A stretch of DNA of 27,362 bases from JBKJVQ01 sp046717125. GTDB taxonomy: Bacteria; Pseudomonadota; Alphaproteobacteria; Rhizobiales; Methyloligellaceae. Of the stretch, positions 1 to 8,013 are shown one piece after another; the stretch's first letter is position 1; each line of letters begins with the position of its first letter. The translations under genes were made by a program, and so were the position numbers. The notes beneath the pieces were generated by a model that saw only the letters and a program-made list of their open reading frames with translations, was not told the DNA's origin and ran no database searches. The stretch spans positions 1-27,362 of the forward strand of contig JBKJVQ010000090.1 in assembly GCA_046717125.1 (NCBI GenBank), in the 5' to 3' direction.

Positions 1-141
1 GTACTGGATCAGATAAACCTTGCGACCGGAGGGCGTGACCTTCAGGCCGAAACCGCGCAGCTCGTCATCCCAAAGGAACCTGTCCGCATCACCCGGCCGC
101 GCAGCATCGACGCGCCGCTTTGTGATCCTGCCGGTTGCCAT
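1..141 (-). CDS. Tyrosine-type site-specific integrase, N-terminal part only (cut by window edge)
   Basis: The first 47 residues of a minus-strand gene that runs off the left edge. They start with ATG at 141-139, preceded by a GAGGGG ribosome site seven bases upstream. The residues RITKRRVDAARP, then DRFLWDDEL, GFGLKVTPSGRK and YLIQY match the Arm-type DNA-binding (DUF4102-like) N-terminus of tyrosine recombinases carried by genomic islands and prophages. That domain binds arm-type sites near the ends of the element. The catalytic domain is outside the window, so activity cannot be judged. The gene's 5' end faces a partial tRNA-Arg copy at 270-347, the usual setting for an integrase at an attachment site. 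The family call is firm; the type of element is unknown. Confidence 0.85.
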   Translation of the reverse strand, partial: MATGRITKRRVDAARPGDADRFLWDDELRGFGLKVTPSGRKVYLIQY

Positions 142-269
142 CGCTTCCCCTCGCGAGTCGTCCAGCAATCACATAGCAAGCACGGTGATAGGAAGCCAGA
201 GGAACCCCCCGGAACGGACAGGAATGACAATGTAGCTGATTTAGTGGGTTTCAGGTGCGATAAGGAATG

Positions 270-347
270 GCGCGGCATCGTGCGGAATGGTAGAACGTCA
301 GACTACGAATCTGGGGGTCGGACGTTCGAATCGTTCCGGGCGCGCCA
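270..347 (+). tRNA. tRNA-Arg(ACG)-like sequence, probably a 3' tRNA fragment forming an att site
   Basis: From about 299 to 347 this is a textbook tRNA 3' half. It has an anticodon stem TCAGA/TCTGG with loop CTACGAA (anticodon ACG, Arg), a T arm GGACG-TTCGAAT-CGTTC, the acceptor strand CGGGCGC, discriminator G and an encoded CCA. The 5' half fits badly: of the seven acceptor positions at 270-276 only the first four pair with the 3' strand, and the D arm is irregular. A good 3' half joined to a degenerate 5' half beside an integrase is what is left at the distal end when an element integrates into the 3' part of a tRNA gene. The intact tRNA-Arg would then lie to the left, outside the window. 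A functional but divergent tRNA is the less likely alternative. Confidence 0.6.
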
Positions 348-410
348 ATATTTTAAGGCCTTAGGTGTGCATGTTTGGCGGTTGACGAGAGCAAGCGTGA
401 GGTGCCGGCC

Positions 411-503
411 ATGGAGCGTGGCGTTCTGTTGTGGCTGATCGCCATCCCGATCCCGATCATCATCCTGCTCTGGATCATCAACCCCTACGGCATCCTCGGT
501 TAG
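411..503 (+). CDS. 30-residue hydrophobic membrane peptide, function unknown
   Basis: A short reading frame starts at ATG 411 with a GAGGTG ribosome site seven bases upstream and ends at TAG 501-503. The product starts MERGVLLWLIAIPIPIIILL and ends in INPYGILG. It is one apolar segment with two prolines (IPIP), long enough to span the membrane once, with a short charged N-terminus. The stop is seven bases from the convergent NlpC/P60 stop. Small peptides of this look, with a LLW...IPIPII core, occur in proteobacteria as hypothetical proteins; I know no function. The evidence is the ribosome site and the membrane-like composition, so the call is tentative. Confidence 0.5.
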   Translation: MERGVLLWLIAIPIPIIILLWIINPYGILG

Positions 504-510
504 CTCGCCA

Positions 511-1371
511 TCAGGCGATGCGGCGGACGGCCGTCACCGGACCATGCGCGGCAATGCGCGCCGCCGCCTGCGTTAAGGGTTCGATCTCGGCGCGCATGTG
601 ATGCGCGTTGGCATGAAGCAGCAAATCCGCATCGATCATCACGCCGACATGGCCGCGCCAGAACACGAGATCTCCGCGCTGAAGGCTTCCCGGCGCGTGG
701 ATCACGGGCTCCCCCAGTTCGGACATCTGCATGTCGCTGTCGCGCGGACAGGGCCGCTGCGCGGCTTCAAGCGCGAGCTGCACCAAGCCTGAACAGTCGA
801 GCCCGATACTGGTGCGTCCGCCCCACAGATAGGGCGCGCCGACGAGGCGCTCCGCCACCTCCACAAAATCGCCTTCGGCGTCATCGATTGGTGCGACATG
901 CGACGCGAACACAAAGCCGCCCTCGCGCGTACGTACGAAGCGGTCGTCGGCCTTCTCCCCCGCGATGCGCGCGTTCAGGCTGAGCCAGCCGAGGGTAGGC
1001 GACTTGATGTGCGGCGCGGCATAGACCCAGGTCGCGCGCGCGGCGACCCTGTGCGTCGCGGCCGCGCCTACCGCACCGAGCGCATTGGCGGGCATGTAGC
1101 CGACATAGTCATCGCGATCGAGCTGGGCCCACGCCCAACCCTCGTCTTCCTCGAATATCAGCAGCGTCTCGCCAGTCAGCGCCTCGGTATCGAGCGGTGC
1201 GTCAAAACGGGGCGCTCGACGCAGGCCCGCGCCGGGCATCGCGATGACCTGGCGCGGCTGACCCGTGACGAACCGATTCGCTTCGACGCGGCCTTCCAGG
1301 CGCGCATCGGCGAGATCGTCGCGGAACGCCGCACGCCTGTGGTCGAGGGATGCGCCGACAATCGTCGTCAC
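511..1371 (-). CDS. NlpC/P60 family cell-wall hydrolase with bacterial SH3 region
   Basis: A 286-residue protein that probably cleaves peptide bonds in peptidoglycan stem peptides (D,L-endopeptidase). The N-terminal two thirds hold SH3-like segments (LRRAPRFDAPLDTEALTGE, GWAWAQLDRDDYVGYMPA). The C-terminal third is the NlpC/P60 papain-like domain, with APYLWGGRTSIGLDCSGLV carrying catalytic Cys193 and GDLVFWRGHVGVM carrying His241. His253 or the residues just after it may complete the triad. No signal peptide is visible, which is common in this alphaproteobacterial family. The start is GTG at 1371, overlapping the TGA of the upstream aminopeptidase gene (GTGA), so the two are translationally coupled. 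The pairing suggests breakdown of peptides, possibly wall-derived, but that link is inference. Confidence 0.9.
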   Translation of the reverse strand: MTTIVGASLDHRRAAFRDDLADARLEGRVEANRFVTGQPRQVIAMPGAGLRRAPRFDAPLDTEALTGETLLIFEEDEGWAWAQLDRDDYVGYMPANALGAVGAAATHRVAARATWVYAAPHIKSPTLGWLSLNARIAGEKADDRFVRTREGGFVFASHVAPIDDAEGDFVEVAERLVGAPYLWGGRTSIGLDCSGLVQLALEAAQRPCPRDSDMQMSELGEPVIHAPGSLQRGDLVFWRGHVGVMIDADLLLHANAHHMRAEIEPLTQAAARIAAHGPVTAVRRIA

Positions 1372-2789
1372 GGGCTATACGACCGTTCGAGCCAAGTGTA
1401 GAGCGCCCGCGCCCCTTGCGGCTCGCCGCCTTCCGGCTTTCCCGCCTGCGCGCGCGGCGTCCAGGCATAGAGATCGATATGAGTGAAGCTTTTCGCACCC
1501 TTCGCGAAGCGCTTCAGGAACAACGCCGCAACAATCGAGCCGGCGAAGGTGCCGTCGGCAATGTGGTTGAGGTCGGCGACCTTGCTCTTCAGAAGCCGGT
1601 CGTAGGGACCCCAGAACGGCATGCGCCACATAGGGTCGGCGACTTCGGCGGCGGTCTGCATCAGGCCCGCAACGGCCTCCTCGTCATCGCTGAACAGCGC
1701 GGGAAGATCGGGTCCGAGCGCGATGCGGGCCGAGCCCGTCAGCGTCGCCAGTGAAACCAGAAGATCGGGTTTTTCCTCGCAGGCCAGCGCGAGCGCGTCG
1801 GCAAGGACGAGCCGCCCCTCGGCATCCGTATTGCCGATCTCGACATTCAGCCCGGCGCGGCTCGGCAGCACGTCGCCCGGCCGGAACGCATTGCCCGCGA
1901 CCGAATTGTCGACCGCCGGGATCAACAGCCTGAGCCGGACTGGCAGATTTGCGTCCATGATCATCCAGGCCGCGGCGATCGCGGTCGCAGCGCCGCCCAT
2001 GTCCTTCTTCATAAGGTTCATGGAACTGCCGAGCTTGAGGTTGAGTCCGCCGGTATCGAAGCAGACGCCCTTGCCGACCAGCGTCACCTTCGGCGCATCG
2101 CGCGCTCCCCAGTTAAGATCGATCAGCCGGGGGGCACGGTCGCTCGCCCGGCCGACCGCGTGGATCATCGGCTGATTGTCGGAGAGGAGCGCGAGGCCCT
2201 CCGTCACCTTGACGTCCGCATGGTACAGCGCCGCAACTTCCCGCACAGCGGTTTCGATCTCGCCAGGCCCCAGATCGTTTGCGGGCGTATTGATCAGATT
2301 CCGGGCGAGCCACACGCCTTGCGCCATGCGCAACACGCGCTTCCGATCCGCGCCTTTCGGCCAGACCAGCCGCCGCTGCTTCCTGTCCTCGTCGCGCGAC
2401 TTGTAGCGCTCGAACGCATACGCGCCCATCAGCCAGGCGAGCGCCGCGAGGTCGGGATCGGCGGGAGATGCGGCGAACGCATAGTCGCCGTTCGGCACGC
2501 GGGCGAAGAGCCCGCCCGCGATCAGCGGCGCGCACGCTTTCTTCTGTTTGCCCAAACCCAGCACGACTGCGCTGAGGCCGCCTTCCGCATCCGGCAGGAG
2601 CGCGATCGCGCCTTCTTCCGCGCGCCAGGCCTGCGCCTCGAGCCAGGCAGTCTGCACCGGCATGAGGCGTTCGACCGCACCGGCATCCTCATAGGCGAAG
2701 TGGATCGGCCGGGCGTCTTCGCTCGTCTCAAGCATGAGCGCTTCGAGTCCGGGCTTAAGACCCTCGATCATCCTCGCTATGGCGCTCAT
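1368..2789 (-). CDS. Leucyl aminopeptidase family protein (peptidase M17)
   Basis: A 473-residue cytosolic two-metal aminopeptidase that removes N-terminal residues from peptides. The M17 signatures are present: VGKGVCFDTGGLNLK (metal-binding Lys and Asp), MKKDMGGAA (second Asp) and NTDAEGRLVLADAL (metal-binding Asp and Glu plus the catalytic Arg loop). The N-terminal third is the variable regulatory domain and is shorter than in E. coli PepA. I chose ATG 2789 (MSAIARMIEG), as upstream codons in frame add an unusual basic extension and 2789 has an AGGATAAAGG purine-rich stretch upstream. The gene ends in a GTGA overlap with the NlpC/P60 gene, so the two form an operon. It is divergent from the GST locus, with 56 bases between. 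Confidence 0.92.
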   Translation of the reverse strand: MSAIARMIEGLKPGLEALMLETSEDARPIHFAYEDAGAVERLMPVQTAWLEAQAWRAEEGAIALLPDAEGGLSAVVLGLGKQKKACAPLIAGGLFARVPNGDYAFAASPADPDLAALAWLMGAYAFERYKSRDEDRKQRRLVWPKGADRKRVLRMAQGVWLARNLINTPANDLGPGEIETAVREVAALYHADVKVTEGLALLSDNQPMIHAVGRASDRAPRLIDLNWGARDAPKVTLVGKGVCFDTGGLNLKLGSSMNLMKKDMGGAATAIAAAWMIMDANLPVRLRLLIPAVDNSVAGNAFRPGDVLPSRAGLNVEIGNTDAEGRLVLADALALACEEKPDLLVSLATLTGSARIALGPDLPALFSDDEEAVAGLMQTAAEVADPMWRMPFWGPYDRLLKSKVADLNHIADGTFAGSIVAALFLKRFAKGAKSFTHIDLYAWTPRAQAGKPEGGEPQGARALYTWLERSYSP

Positions 2790-2845
2790 GCGGGGGCCCT
2801 TTATCCTGTTTGAAAGCGATCGGATTAAGCGGAAGGGGCGCATCT

Positions 2846-3568
2846 ATGGCAGGCCGTAACGGGCAAGACAATGGCGGGGCAGAAGGCGAAAGCCGGTACC
2901 GGCTCGTCATCGGCGACAAGAATTATTCGTCCTGGAGCCTTAGGCCCTGGCTGCTGATGCGGCATTTGGGAATTGACTTCGACGAGATCCGGATCCGCCT
3001 GCGGCAAGACGATTCCAAGGCAAAACATCCGCGCGCATTCGCCCTCGGGGAAAGTCCCGGCGCTGATCCAAGGCGACGCCGTTATTTGGGACAGCTTCGC
3101 GATTGCGGAATTTCTGGCCGAGTTGCACCCCAATCTTGCTTTGTGGCCCAGAGACGCGGGCGCGCGCCGGGTCGCGCGCTCCGTTTCTGCCGAAATGCAT
3201 GCGGGCTTCGCCGATCTTCGGCGCGAAATGCCGATGGACTGGATCTCGCGATTGCCTGTGCCCCCGATCGGCGAAGCGCTCGAAGCGGACATTCACCGCA
3301 TCGTTGCGATCTGGCAGGACTGTCGCGCCAGTTTCGGCATGAGCGGCCCGTTCCTGTTCGGCGCGTTTTCAACGCCGACGCGATGTTCGCGCCGCTGGCG
3401 TCGCGGTTCCGCACCTATGACGTCGATCTGAAAGATTTCGGCTGCAGCGGGGACGCAAGCCACTACGCGGAGACGGTTATCGCGCTGCCCGAGCTTGAAG
3501 ACTGGACCAACGGCGCGCGCGACGAGATCGCCGAACACGGCGGGCGGCTGAGTGTTGTTCAGGGTTAA
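2846..3568 (+). pseudogene. Glutathione S-transferase family gene interrupted by two compensating frameshifts
   Basis: The start is ATG 2846 after GGAAGGGG. The product opens with an N-terminal GST thioredoxin fold (YRLVIGDKNYSSWSLRPWLL). At AAAA 3022-3025 the homology moves to the next frame (SPSGKVPALIQGDAVIWDS, AIAEFLAELHP, then the helical C-domain up to SGPFLFGAF). At TTTTC 3366-3370 it returns to the first frame (NADAMFAPLASRFRTYDVDL) and runs to 3568. One extra base at the first point and one missing base at the second would restore a normal GST of about 240 residues. As written, the frame from 2846 stays open throughout but encodes a scrambled middle of about 115 residues. Both shifts sit at runs of four identical bases, so sequencing error is as likely as a true pseudogene. 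GST identity is firm. Confidence 0.85.
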
Positions 3569-3646
3569 TCGTTTGTTGAGGCGCGTGCCAGATCATGACG
3601 TCGGGGGCCAGCGCGCAGCGCGGCCGTCATCGCGTGAGGAGTCGTC

Positions 3647-4501
3647 ATGTCCGCCTCGAAACCCGCTTTCGCCGTCGCGCGCCTGCTGACGGGCGTTGCG
3701 CTCGCCGCACTTGCCTCGGGCTGCATCAAGCGCGATGCGCCGCGCATGGCCGCGGCGGATCAGGCGGTGGACAGCAGCGGCGTCGAGCCCGTGAAGGTGT
3801 CGGCGCGCGAGGACGTGGCGCGCCGCTGGGCTGCGGCCTACGCCGCCAATCCGAAGGACCCAAGGGCAGCTCTCAACTATGCGCGGTCTCTGAAGGCGCA
3901 AGGTCTGAACGAACAGGCCCTCGACGTGCTGAAGCGCGCCTATGAGGCGACGCGTCACCCCGACCTCGCAAGCGAGCTCGGCCGGCTAGCGATGGAGACG
4001 GGTGACCTCGTGGCAGCCGCCCCGGCGCTCGATGCGGCGCTCGCAGCATCGCCCGGCGACTGGCGGCTTCTGTCGGCGCAAGGCGCGCTCTATGCCCGCA
4101 AAGGGCAGCATAGAAAAGCGCAGGATCGCTTCATCGCCGCGCTCGAGCGCAACCCTGGCTCGCCGTCGATCATCAACAATCTTGCGCTCTCCTATGCGAT
4201 GGACGGCAGGAAGAGCGAAGCTGAACAGCTCCTGAAGACGGCGCTTGAGAAGGGCGGGAACGACCGCATGCGGCAGAATCTCGTGCAGGTTCTGCGCGAT
4301 CCCAAGGCTCCGCAGCAGGACGTCGCCGCCGCTCAGACTGCGCCCGATGCCGTTATCGCCAACGTCGCCGCGGTCCAGCCGCCGAATGTGGCTCCTCCCG
4401 CCCCACAGCCTGTGGCGGTTCTGGCGCAGGCCGGGCCGGTCCCGGCGGCGGAGGCCAGCATGGCACCGCCAGGACTGAAGCTGCGTCGCCGTCTCGATTA
4501 G
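3647..4501 (+). CDS. tadD: TadD-like TPR lipoprotein of the Tad/Flp pilus system
   Basis: A 284-residue lipoprotein. Residues 1-25 form a lipoprotein signal peptide with lipobox ASGC, so Cys26 would be lipidated and the protein anchored in the outer membrane. Residues 60-220 hold tetratricopeptide-type helix pairs (RWAAAYAANPKDPRAALNYA, DWRLLSAQGALYARKGQHRK, SPSIINNLALSYAMDGRKSE). The tail is rich in Ala and Pro. TadD proteins are needed for assembly or localisation of the pilus secretin. The gene converges on the tadC end of the minus-strand pilus operon with 56 bases between, and TadD commonly lies next to tadB/tadC, which supports the call. TPR proteins are versatile, so the exact assignment leans on the neighbourhood. 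Confidence 0.82.
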   Translation: MSASKPAFAVARLLTGVALAALASGCIKRDAPRMAAADQAVDSSGVEPVKVSAREDVARRWAAAYAANPKDPRAALNYARSLKAQGLNEQALDVLKRAYEATRHPDLASELGRLAMETGDLVAAAPALDAALAASPGDWRLLSAQGALYARKGQHRKAQDRFIAALERNPGSPSIINNLALSYAMDGRKSEAEQLLKTALEKGGNDRMRQNLVQVLRDPKAPQQDVAAAQTAPDAVIANVAAVQPPNVAPPAPQPVAVLAQAGPVPAAEASMAPPGLKLRRRLD

Positions 4502-4557
4502 AAGCGGCCGCCGAGCCGCCGAGCAATCATGCCGAGAGGTCGGTCATCCGGAGGAGC

Positions 4558-5523
4558 TTACTGCAGCCCCATACCGCGAATGACCGCCGGCCCCATGATG
4601 ACGACGAACAGGACCGGCAGGAAGAACACGATCATCGGCACGGTCAGCTTCGGCGCGAGTGCGGCGGCCTTGCGCTCGGCTTCCGACATGCGCATGTCGC
4701 GGTTCTCCTTGGCCATGACGCGTAAGGCGGAGCCGATCGGTGTGCCGTAGCGCTCGGCCTGGATGAGGCTCATGCCGACCGCCTTAACGCCCGCAAGTCC
4801 CGTGCGCGTGCCGAGATTCTCGTAAGCCTGCCGGCGCTCCTGCAGATAGGACAATTCGGCGGTCGTGAGGCTGAACTCCTCAGCCAACTCGATCGAGCGG
4901 CCCCCAAGCTCCTTCGACACCTTATGGAACGCCGCTTCAATAGACATGCCGGCCTGCACGCAGATGAGAAGCAGGTCGAGCGCGTCCGGAGAGCTTCTCT
5001 TGATGGATGTCTGACGCCGTTGAATCAGATTCGAGAGGAACAGGTTTGGCAGGTAGAAGCCGGCATAGGCAGCGGCAGTCGACGCGGCCAGTCTCAGCAT
5101 CGGCGGCAGGCCGTAATCGTTCACGAAACTCAGATAGAGGAGCGTACAGATGAACATTGCGATAGGTGCCGCGACCCGGAAAAACAGGAATGCGACGATC
5201 GGCGCCTGTCCGCGAAAACCCGCCATTTTCAGCTTGTTGCGTACGCTTTCGGTTTCGAACGCCTTGCGCAGATTGAGCTGCTCGACGACCTGCTTCATGA
5301 AGCTTTTCGGCTCGCGTCTCAGCCGGCTCTGCTCGGCGAGCGACGCGACCTGCTCGGCCCGCAATCGCTCGCGTTCGCCCGACACATACTTCATGCGCTG
5401 ACCCAGCCGGTTGCCGCTCAGAAGCGGCATCGTGACGGTCGCGACGGCTGCGAACGCGGCGATCGCGGACAGCGCCATCACGACGAAGCCGGGATCGAGC
5501 AGATAACGCATCAAAAGGTCCAT
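4558..5523 (-). CDS. tadC: TadC, inner-membrane platform protein of the Tad pilus (T2SS F family)
   Basis: A 321-residue polytopic membrane protein of the GspF/TadC family. It has an N-terminal membrane segment (FVVMALSAIAAFAAVATVTM), a pair near residues 105-160 (IVAFLFFRVAAPIAMFICTL and following), the cytoplasmic T2SSF domain (SSPDALDLLLICVQAGMSIEAAFHKVSKELG) and a C-terminal segment (LTVPMIVFFLPVLFVVIMGPA). With TadB it forms the platform on which the CpaF motor acts to push pilin subunits out of the membrane. ATG 5523 follows GAGGATC, 13 bases after the tadB stop, so it is the last gene of the cpaB-to-tadC operon. Confidence 0.93.
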   Translation of the reverse strand: MDLLMRYLLDPGFVVMALSAIAAFAAVATVTMPLLSGNRLGQRMKYVSGERERLRAEQVASLAEQSRLRREPKSFMKQVVEQLNLRKAFETESVRNKLKMAGFRGQAPIVAFLFFRVAAPIAMFICTLLYLSFVNDYGLPPMLRLAASTAAAYAGFYLPNLFLSNLIQRRQTSIKRSSPDALDLLLICVQAGMSIEAAFHKVSKELGGRSIELAEEFSLTTAELSYLQERRQAYENLGTRTGLAGVKAVGMSLIQAERYGTPIGSALRVMAKENRDMRMSEAERKAAALAPKLTVPMIVFFLPVLFVVIMGPAVIRGMGLQ

Positions 5524-5536
5524 CGCCGCACGATCC

Positions 5537-6509
5537 TCAGTAGTCGAACCGGATCATCTTGCGCATGACGAGAACACCCGTAAGCATCCAGAATCCCGCG
5601 ACGACAAGCATCAGTTGCCCGGTGCGGTGCGTCCACAGCATCGCAATGTAGTTTGGAGACGACATGTAGACGAGCCCCATCACGATCAGGGGCAACGCGC
5701 CGATGATGGCGGCCGACGTCTTCGCTTCGGCGCTGAATGTCCTGACCTTCGCCGCCAGCCGGTAACGCTCGCGCAGTACTTGCGAGAGGTTGCCGAGCGC
5801 CTCGGCGAGATTGCCGCCGGTCTGTTGCTGGATCGCGATGACGATGGCGAAGAAATTGACCTCCTGGACGGGGATCCGCTCATACATCTTCTCGAACGCC
5901 TTCGAGAGCGGCACGCCGACACGCTGCTGTTCGACGAGATCGGCGAACTCGCTTCTGACCGGCTCCGGCGTTTCGCGGGCGATCACCTGCAGGCAATCGT
6001 TCAATGGCAGGCCCGACTTGACGCCGCGCACGATCACATCGATTGCGTTGGCGAGCTCGATCATAAACTTGCGCTGGCGCTTCCTGCCCATATGGCCGAG
6101 CAGCCAGCGCGGCAGGCCGAGCGCACCGGCGAAGCCCGCGACCAGCGACACCAGCGGCGACGAGCCGGTAATCAGGACCAGGAAGAATACGGCGAAGCCG
6201 GACGCAGCCGATGCCATCCAGAACGTGCGCGGCGTGATCGTCAGTCCCGCGCGCGCGATCCGGGTTCGGAGGCTGACCCTTGTGCTCGCCTTTTGTTTTT
6301 CCTCGAGATCCTTGATCGTGTCGGCGACCTGCTTCTTGCGCATGCTGAGCTGCGCCTGCTGCATGGTCCGGCCGCGTATCCGGGATTGGCCGAGCGAGGC
6401 ATTGGCCACGCGCTTCTCCACCGTGCGGTCGCCGAGGAACGGCGCGACCGCGACAAAAGGCGACGCCACCCGCGGCCAGTGCCGCGAGCGCGATCATGAT
6501 CATCTGCAT
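5537..6509 (-). CDS. tadB: TadB, inner-membrane platform protein of the Tad pilus, with apparent +1 frameshift near the start
   Basis: A T2SS F-family protein of about 323 residues once repaired. The T2SSF domain (MIELANAIDVIVRGVKSGLP, then RETPEPVRSEF and QQQTGGNLAEALGNLSQVLR) and the C-terminal membrane segments are intact. The natural start is ATG 6509, 11 bases after the cpaF stop, giving MQMIMIALAALAAGGVAF, a typical TadB first membrane segment. The rest (VAVAPFLGDRTVEKRVANAS) is one base out of frame. The change occurs at the four-base A run 6455-6458 on the plus strand (TTTT in the gene), where dropping one base joins the two parts. The uninterrupted frame begins only at a GTG at 6469 with no ribosome site and lacks the first membrane helix. 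Sequencing error or a real lesion are both possible. Confidence 0.88.
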
Positions 6510-6519
6510 GACACCGGCG

Positions 6520-8010
6520 TCAGCCAAAGCTGCCCCCGAGCGGCTGGCCGACATCGTTCAGCACCTCGGCCGCAGCCAGCGCATCGGCCAACCGCTTTTC
6601 CTCGCCGAAATAGCGCACGCGTTCCCAGAAGTTCGGCTTGCCGATGCCGGTGGAGCGATGGGGTCCGATGATCTGCCCGTTCGGGCCTTCGCCCTGCATG
6701 TCGTAAATGAACAGATCCTGCAGGATCACGACCTCGCCTTCGAGACCGATCACTTCGGTCACATGCGTGATCTTGCGCGAGCCGTCGCGCAGACGGGACG
6801 CTTGCACGATCACGTCGATCGAGCCGACGATCATTTCACGGATCGTTTTGGCGGGAAGATTGAACCCGCCCATGAGGATCATGCCTTCCAGACGGCTGAT
6901 GCACTCTCGCGGGCTGTTCGCGTGCAGCGTTCCCATCGAGCCGTCATGGCCGGTGTTCATGGCCTGAAGCAGGTCGAATGCCTCAGGTCCGCGCACTTCG
7001 CCGACGATGATGCGTTCCGGCCGCATGCGCAGGCAGTTGCGCACAAGCTCGCGCATCGTGATCTCGCCCTCGCCTTCGAGGTTGGGCGGGCGTGTTTCCA
7101 GCCGCACGACATGCGGCGTCTGGAGCTGAAGCTCCGCCGAGTCCTCGCACGTGATGATCCGCTCGTCCTCGTCGATATGGGCGGTCAGACAATTGAGCAG
7201 CGTGGTCTTGCCGGAACCCGTGCCACCGGAAATGAGGACGTTGCAACGCACCCTGCCGATAATCGCGAGAAGCGTCTTCCCTTCCGCGGTGATCGATCCG
7301 TATTTCACGAGCTGGTCGAGTGTCAGCCGGTCGCGCCTGAACTTGCGGATGGTGAGCGTCGGACCGTCGATCGAAAGTGGCGGGGCGATGACGTTGACGC
7401 GGCTTCCGTCCGGCAGGCGCGCATCGCAGATCGGCGAAGACTCGTCGACGCGCCGGCCGACCTGGCTGACGATCCGCTGGCAGATGTTCATGAGCTGGGC
7501 ATTGTCGGCGAACCGTACGGTTGACGGGATCACCTTGCCCTTCACTTCGATGTAGGTGTTCCCCGCTCCGTTGACCATGATGTCGGCAATGTCGTCTCGC
7601 GCAAGCAGGGGCTCGAGCGGGCCGTAGCCGAGCACGTCGTTGCAGATGTCCTCGAGCAGCTCCTCCTGCTCGGCGATCGACATCACGACATTCTTGATCG
7701 AGACGATTTCCGAGACGATGTCGCGGATTTCCTCGCGCGCCGCGTCCGGTTCGAGCTTAGCAAGCTGGGTCAGGTCGATGGTATCGATGAGCGCGTTGAA
7801 GACCGTCGTCTTGACGTCGTAATAGTCCTCCGACTTCGGACGCTCGACGGCCACTTTGGCCTGCGGCTTCTGCTGCCCCTGCGGTGGACCGGCTTCGGCC
7901 GCTGGCCGCTGCGGCGGCAGTACCGATCCTGTCTGATGCGTCGGCGTCTCGCTTTGCGGCGTTGCTGCGTGGTCGGCGGAAGCGCTGGCCTGTCCTCGTT
8001 TACCGAACAT
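6520..8010 (-). CDS. cpaF: CpaF/TadA family ATPase, motor of the Tad pilus
   Basis: A 496-residue cytoplasmic secretion ATPase of the VirB11/PulE-like CpaF family that powers pilus extension and, in this family, probably also retraction. Residues 1-55 are a low-complexity Gln/Pro/Ala-rich leader. The N-terminal domain lies at about 60-230 (PLEPLLARDDIADIMVNG, RRVDESSPICDARLPDGSRV). Walker A is GGTGSGKT at 262-269 and Walker B is RIIVGEVRG at about 333-341, followed by the family motif around MNTGHDGSMGTLHANSPREC. Four bases separate its start from the cpaE stop and 11 bases its stop from the tadB start, so the operon is tightly packed. All key residues are present. Confidence 0.95.
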   Translation of the reverse strand: MFGKRGQASASADHAATPQSETPTHQTGSVLPPQRPAAEAGPPQGQQKPQAKVAVERPKSEDYYDVKTTVFNALIDTIDLTQLAKLEPDAAREEIRDIVSEIVSIKNVVMSIAEQEELLEDICNDVLGYGPLEPLLARDDIADIMVNGAGNTYIEVKGKVIPSTVRFADNAQLMNICQRIVSQVGRRVDESSPICDARLPDGSRVNVIAPPLSIDGPTLTIRKFRRDRLTLDQLVKYGSITAEGKTLLAIIGRVRCNVLISGGTGSGKTTLLNCLTAHIDEDERIITCEDSAELQLQTPHVVRLETRPPNLEGEGEITMRELVRNCLRMRPERIIVGEVRGPEAFDLLQAMNTGHDGSMGTLHANSPRECISRLEGMILMGGFNLPAKTIREMIVGSIDVIVQASRLRDGSRKITHVTEVIGLEGEVVILQDLFIYDMQGEGPNGQIIGPHRSTGIGKPNFWERVRYFGEEKRLADALAAAEVLNDVGQPLGGSFG

Positions 8011-8013
8011 GTC

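Noticed and set aside
2790..2843. 18-residue upstream extension of the leucyl aminopeptidase
   Set aside because: It is basic and unlike the family N-terminus, and ATG 2789 has a purine-rich stretch upstream.
4502..4557. GCGGC-CGCCGA-GCCGC hairpin between tadD and tadC as terminator
   Set aside because: The stem is only five base pairs and no T tract follows on either strand.
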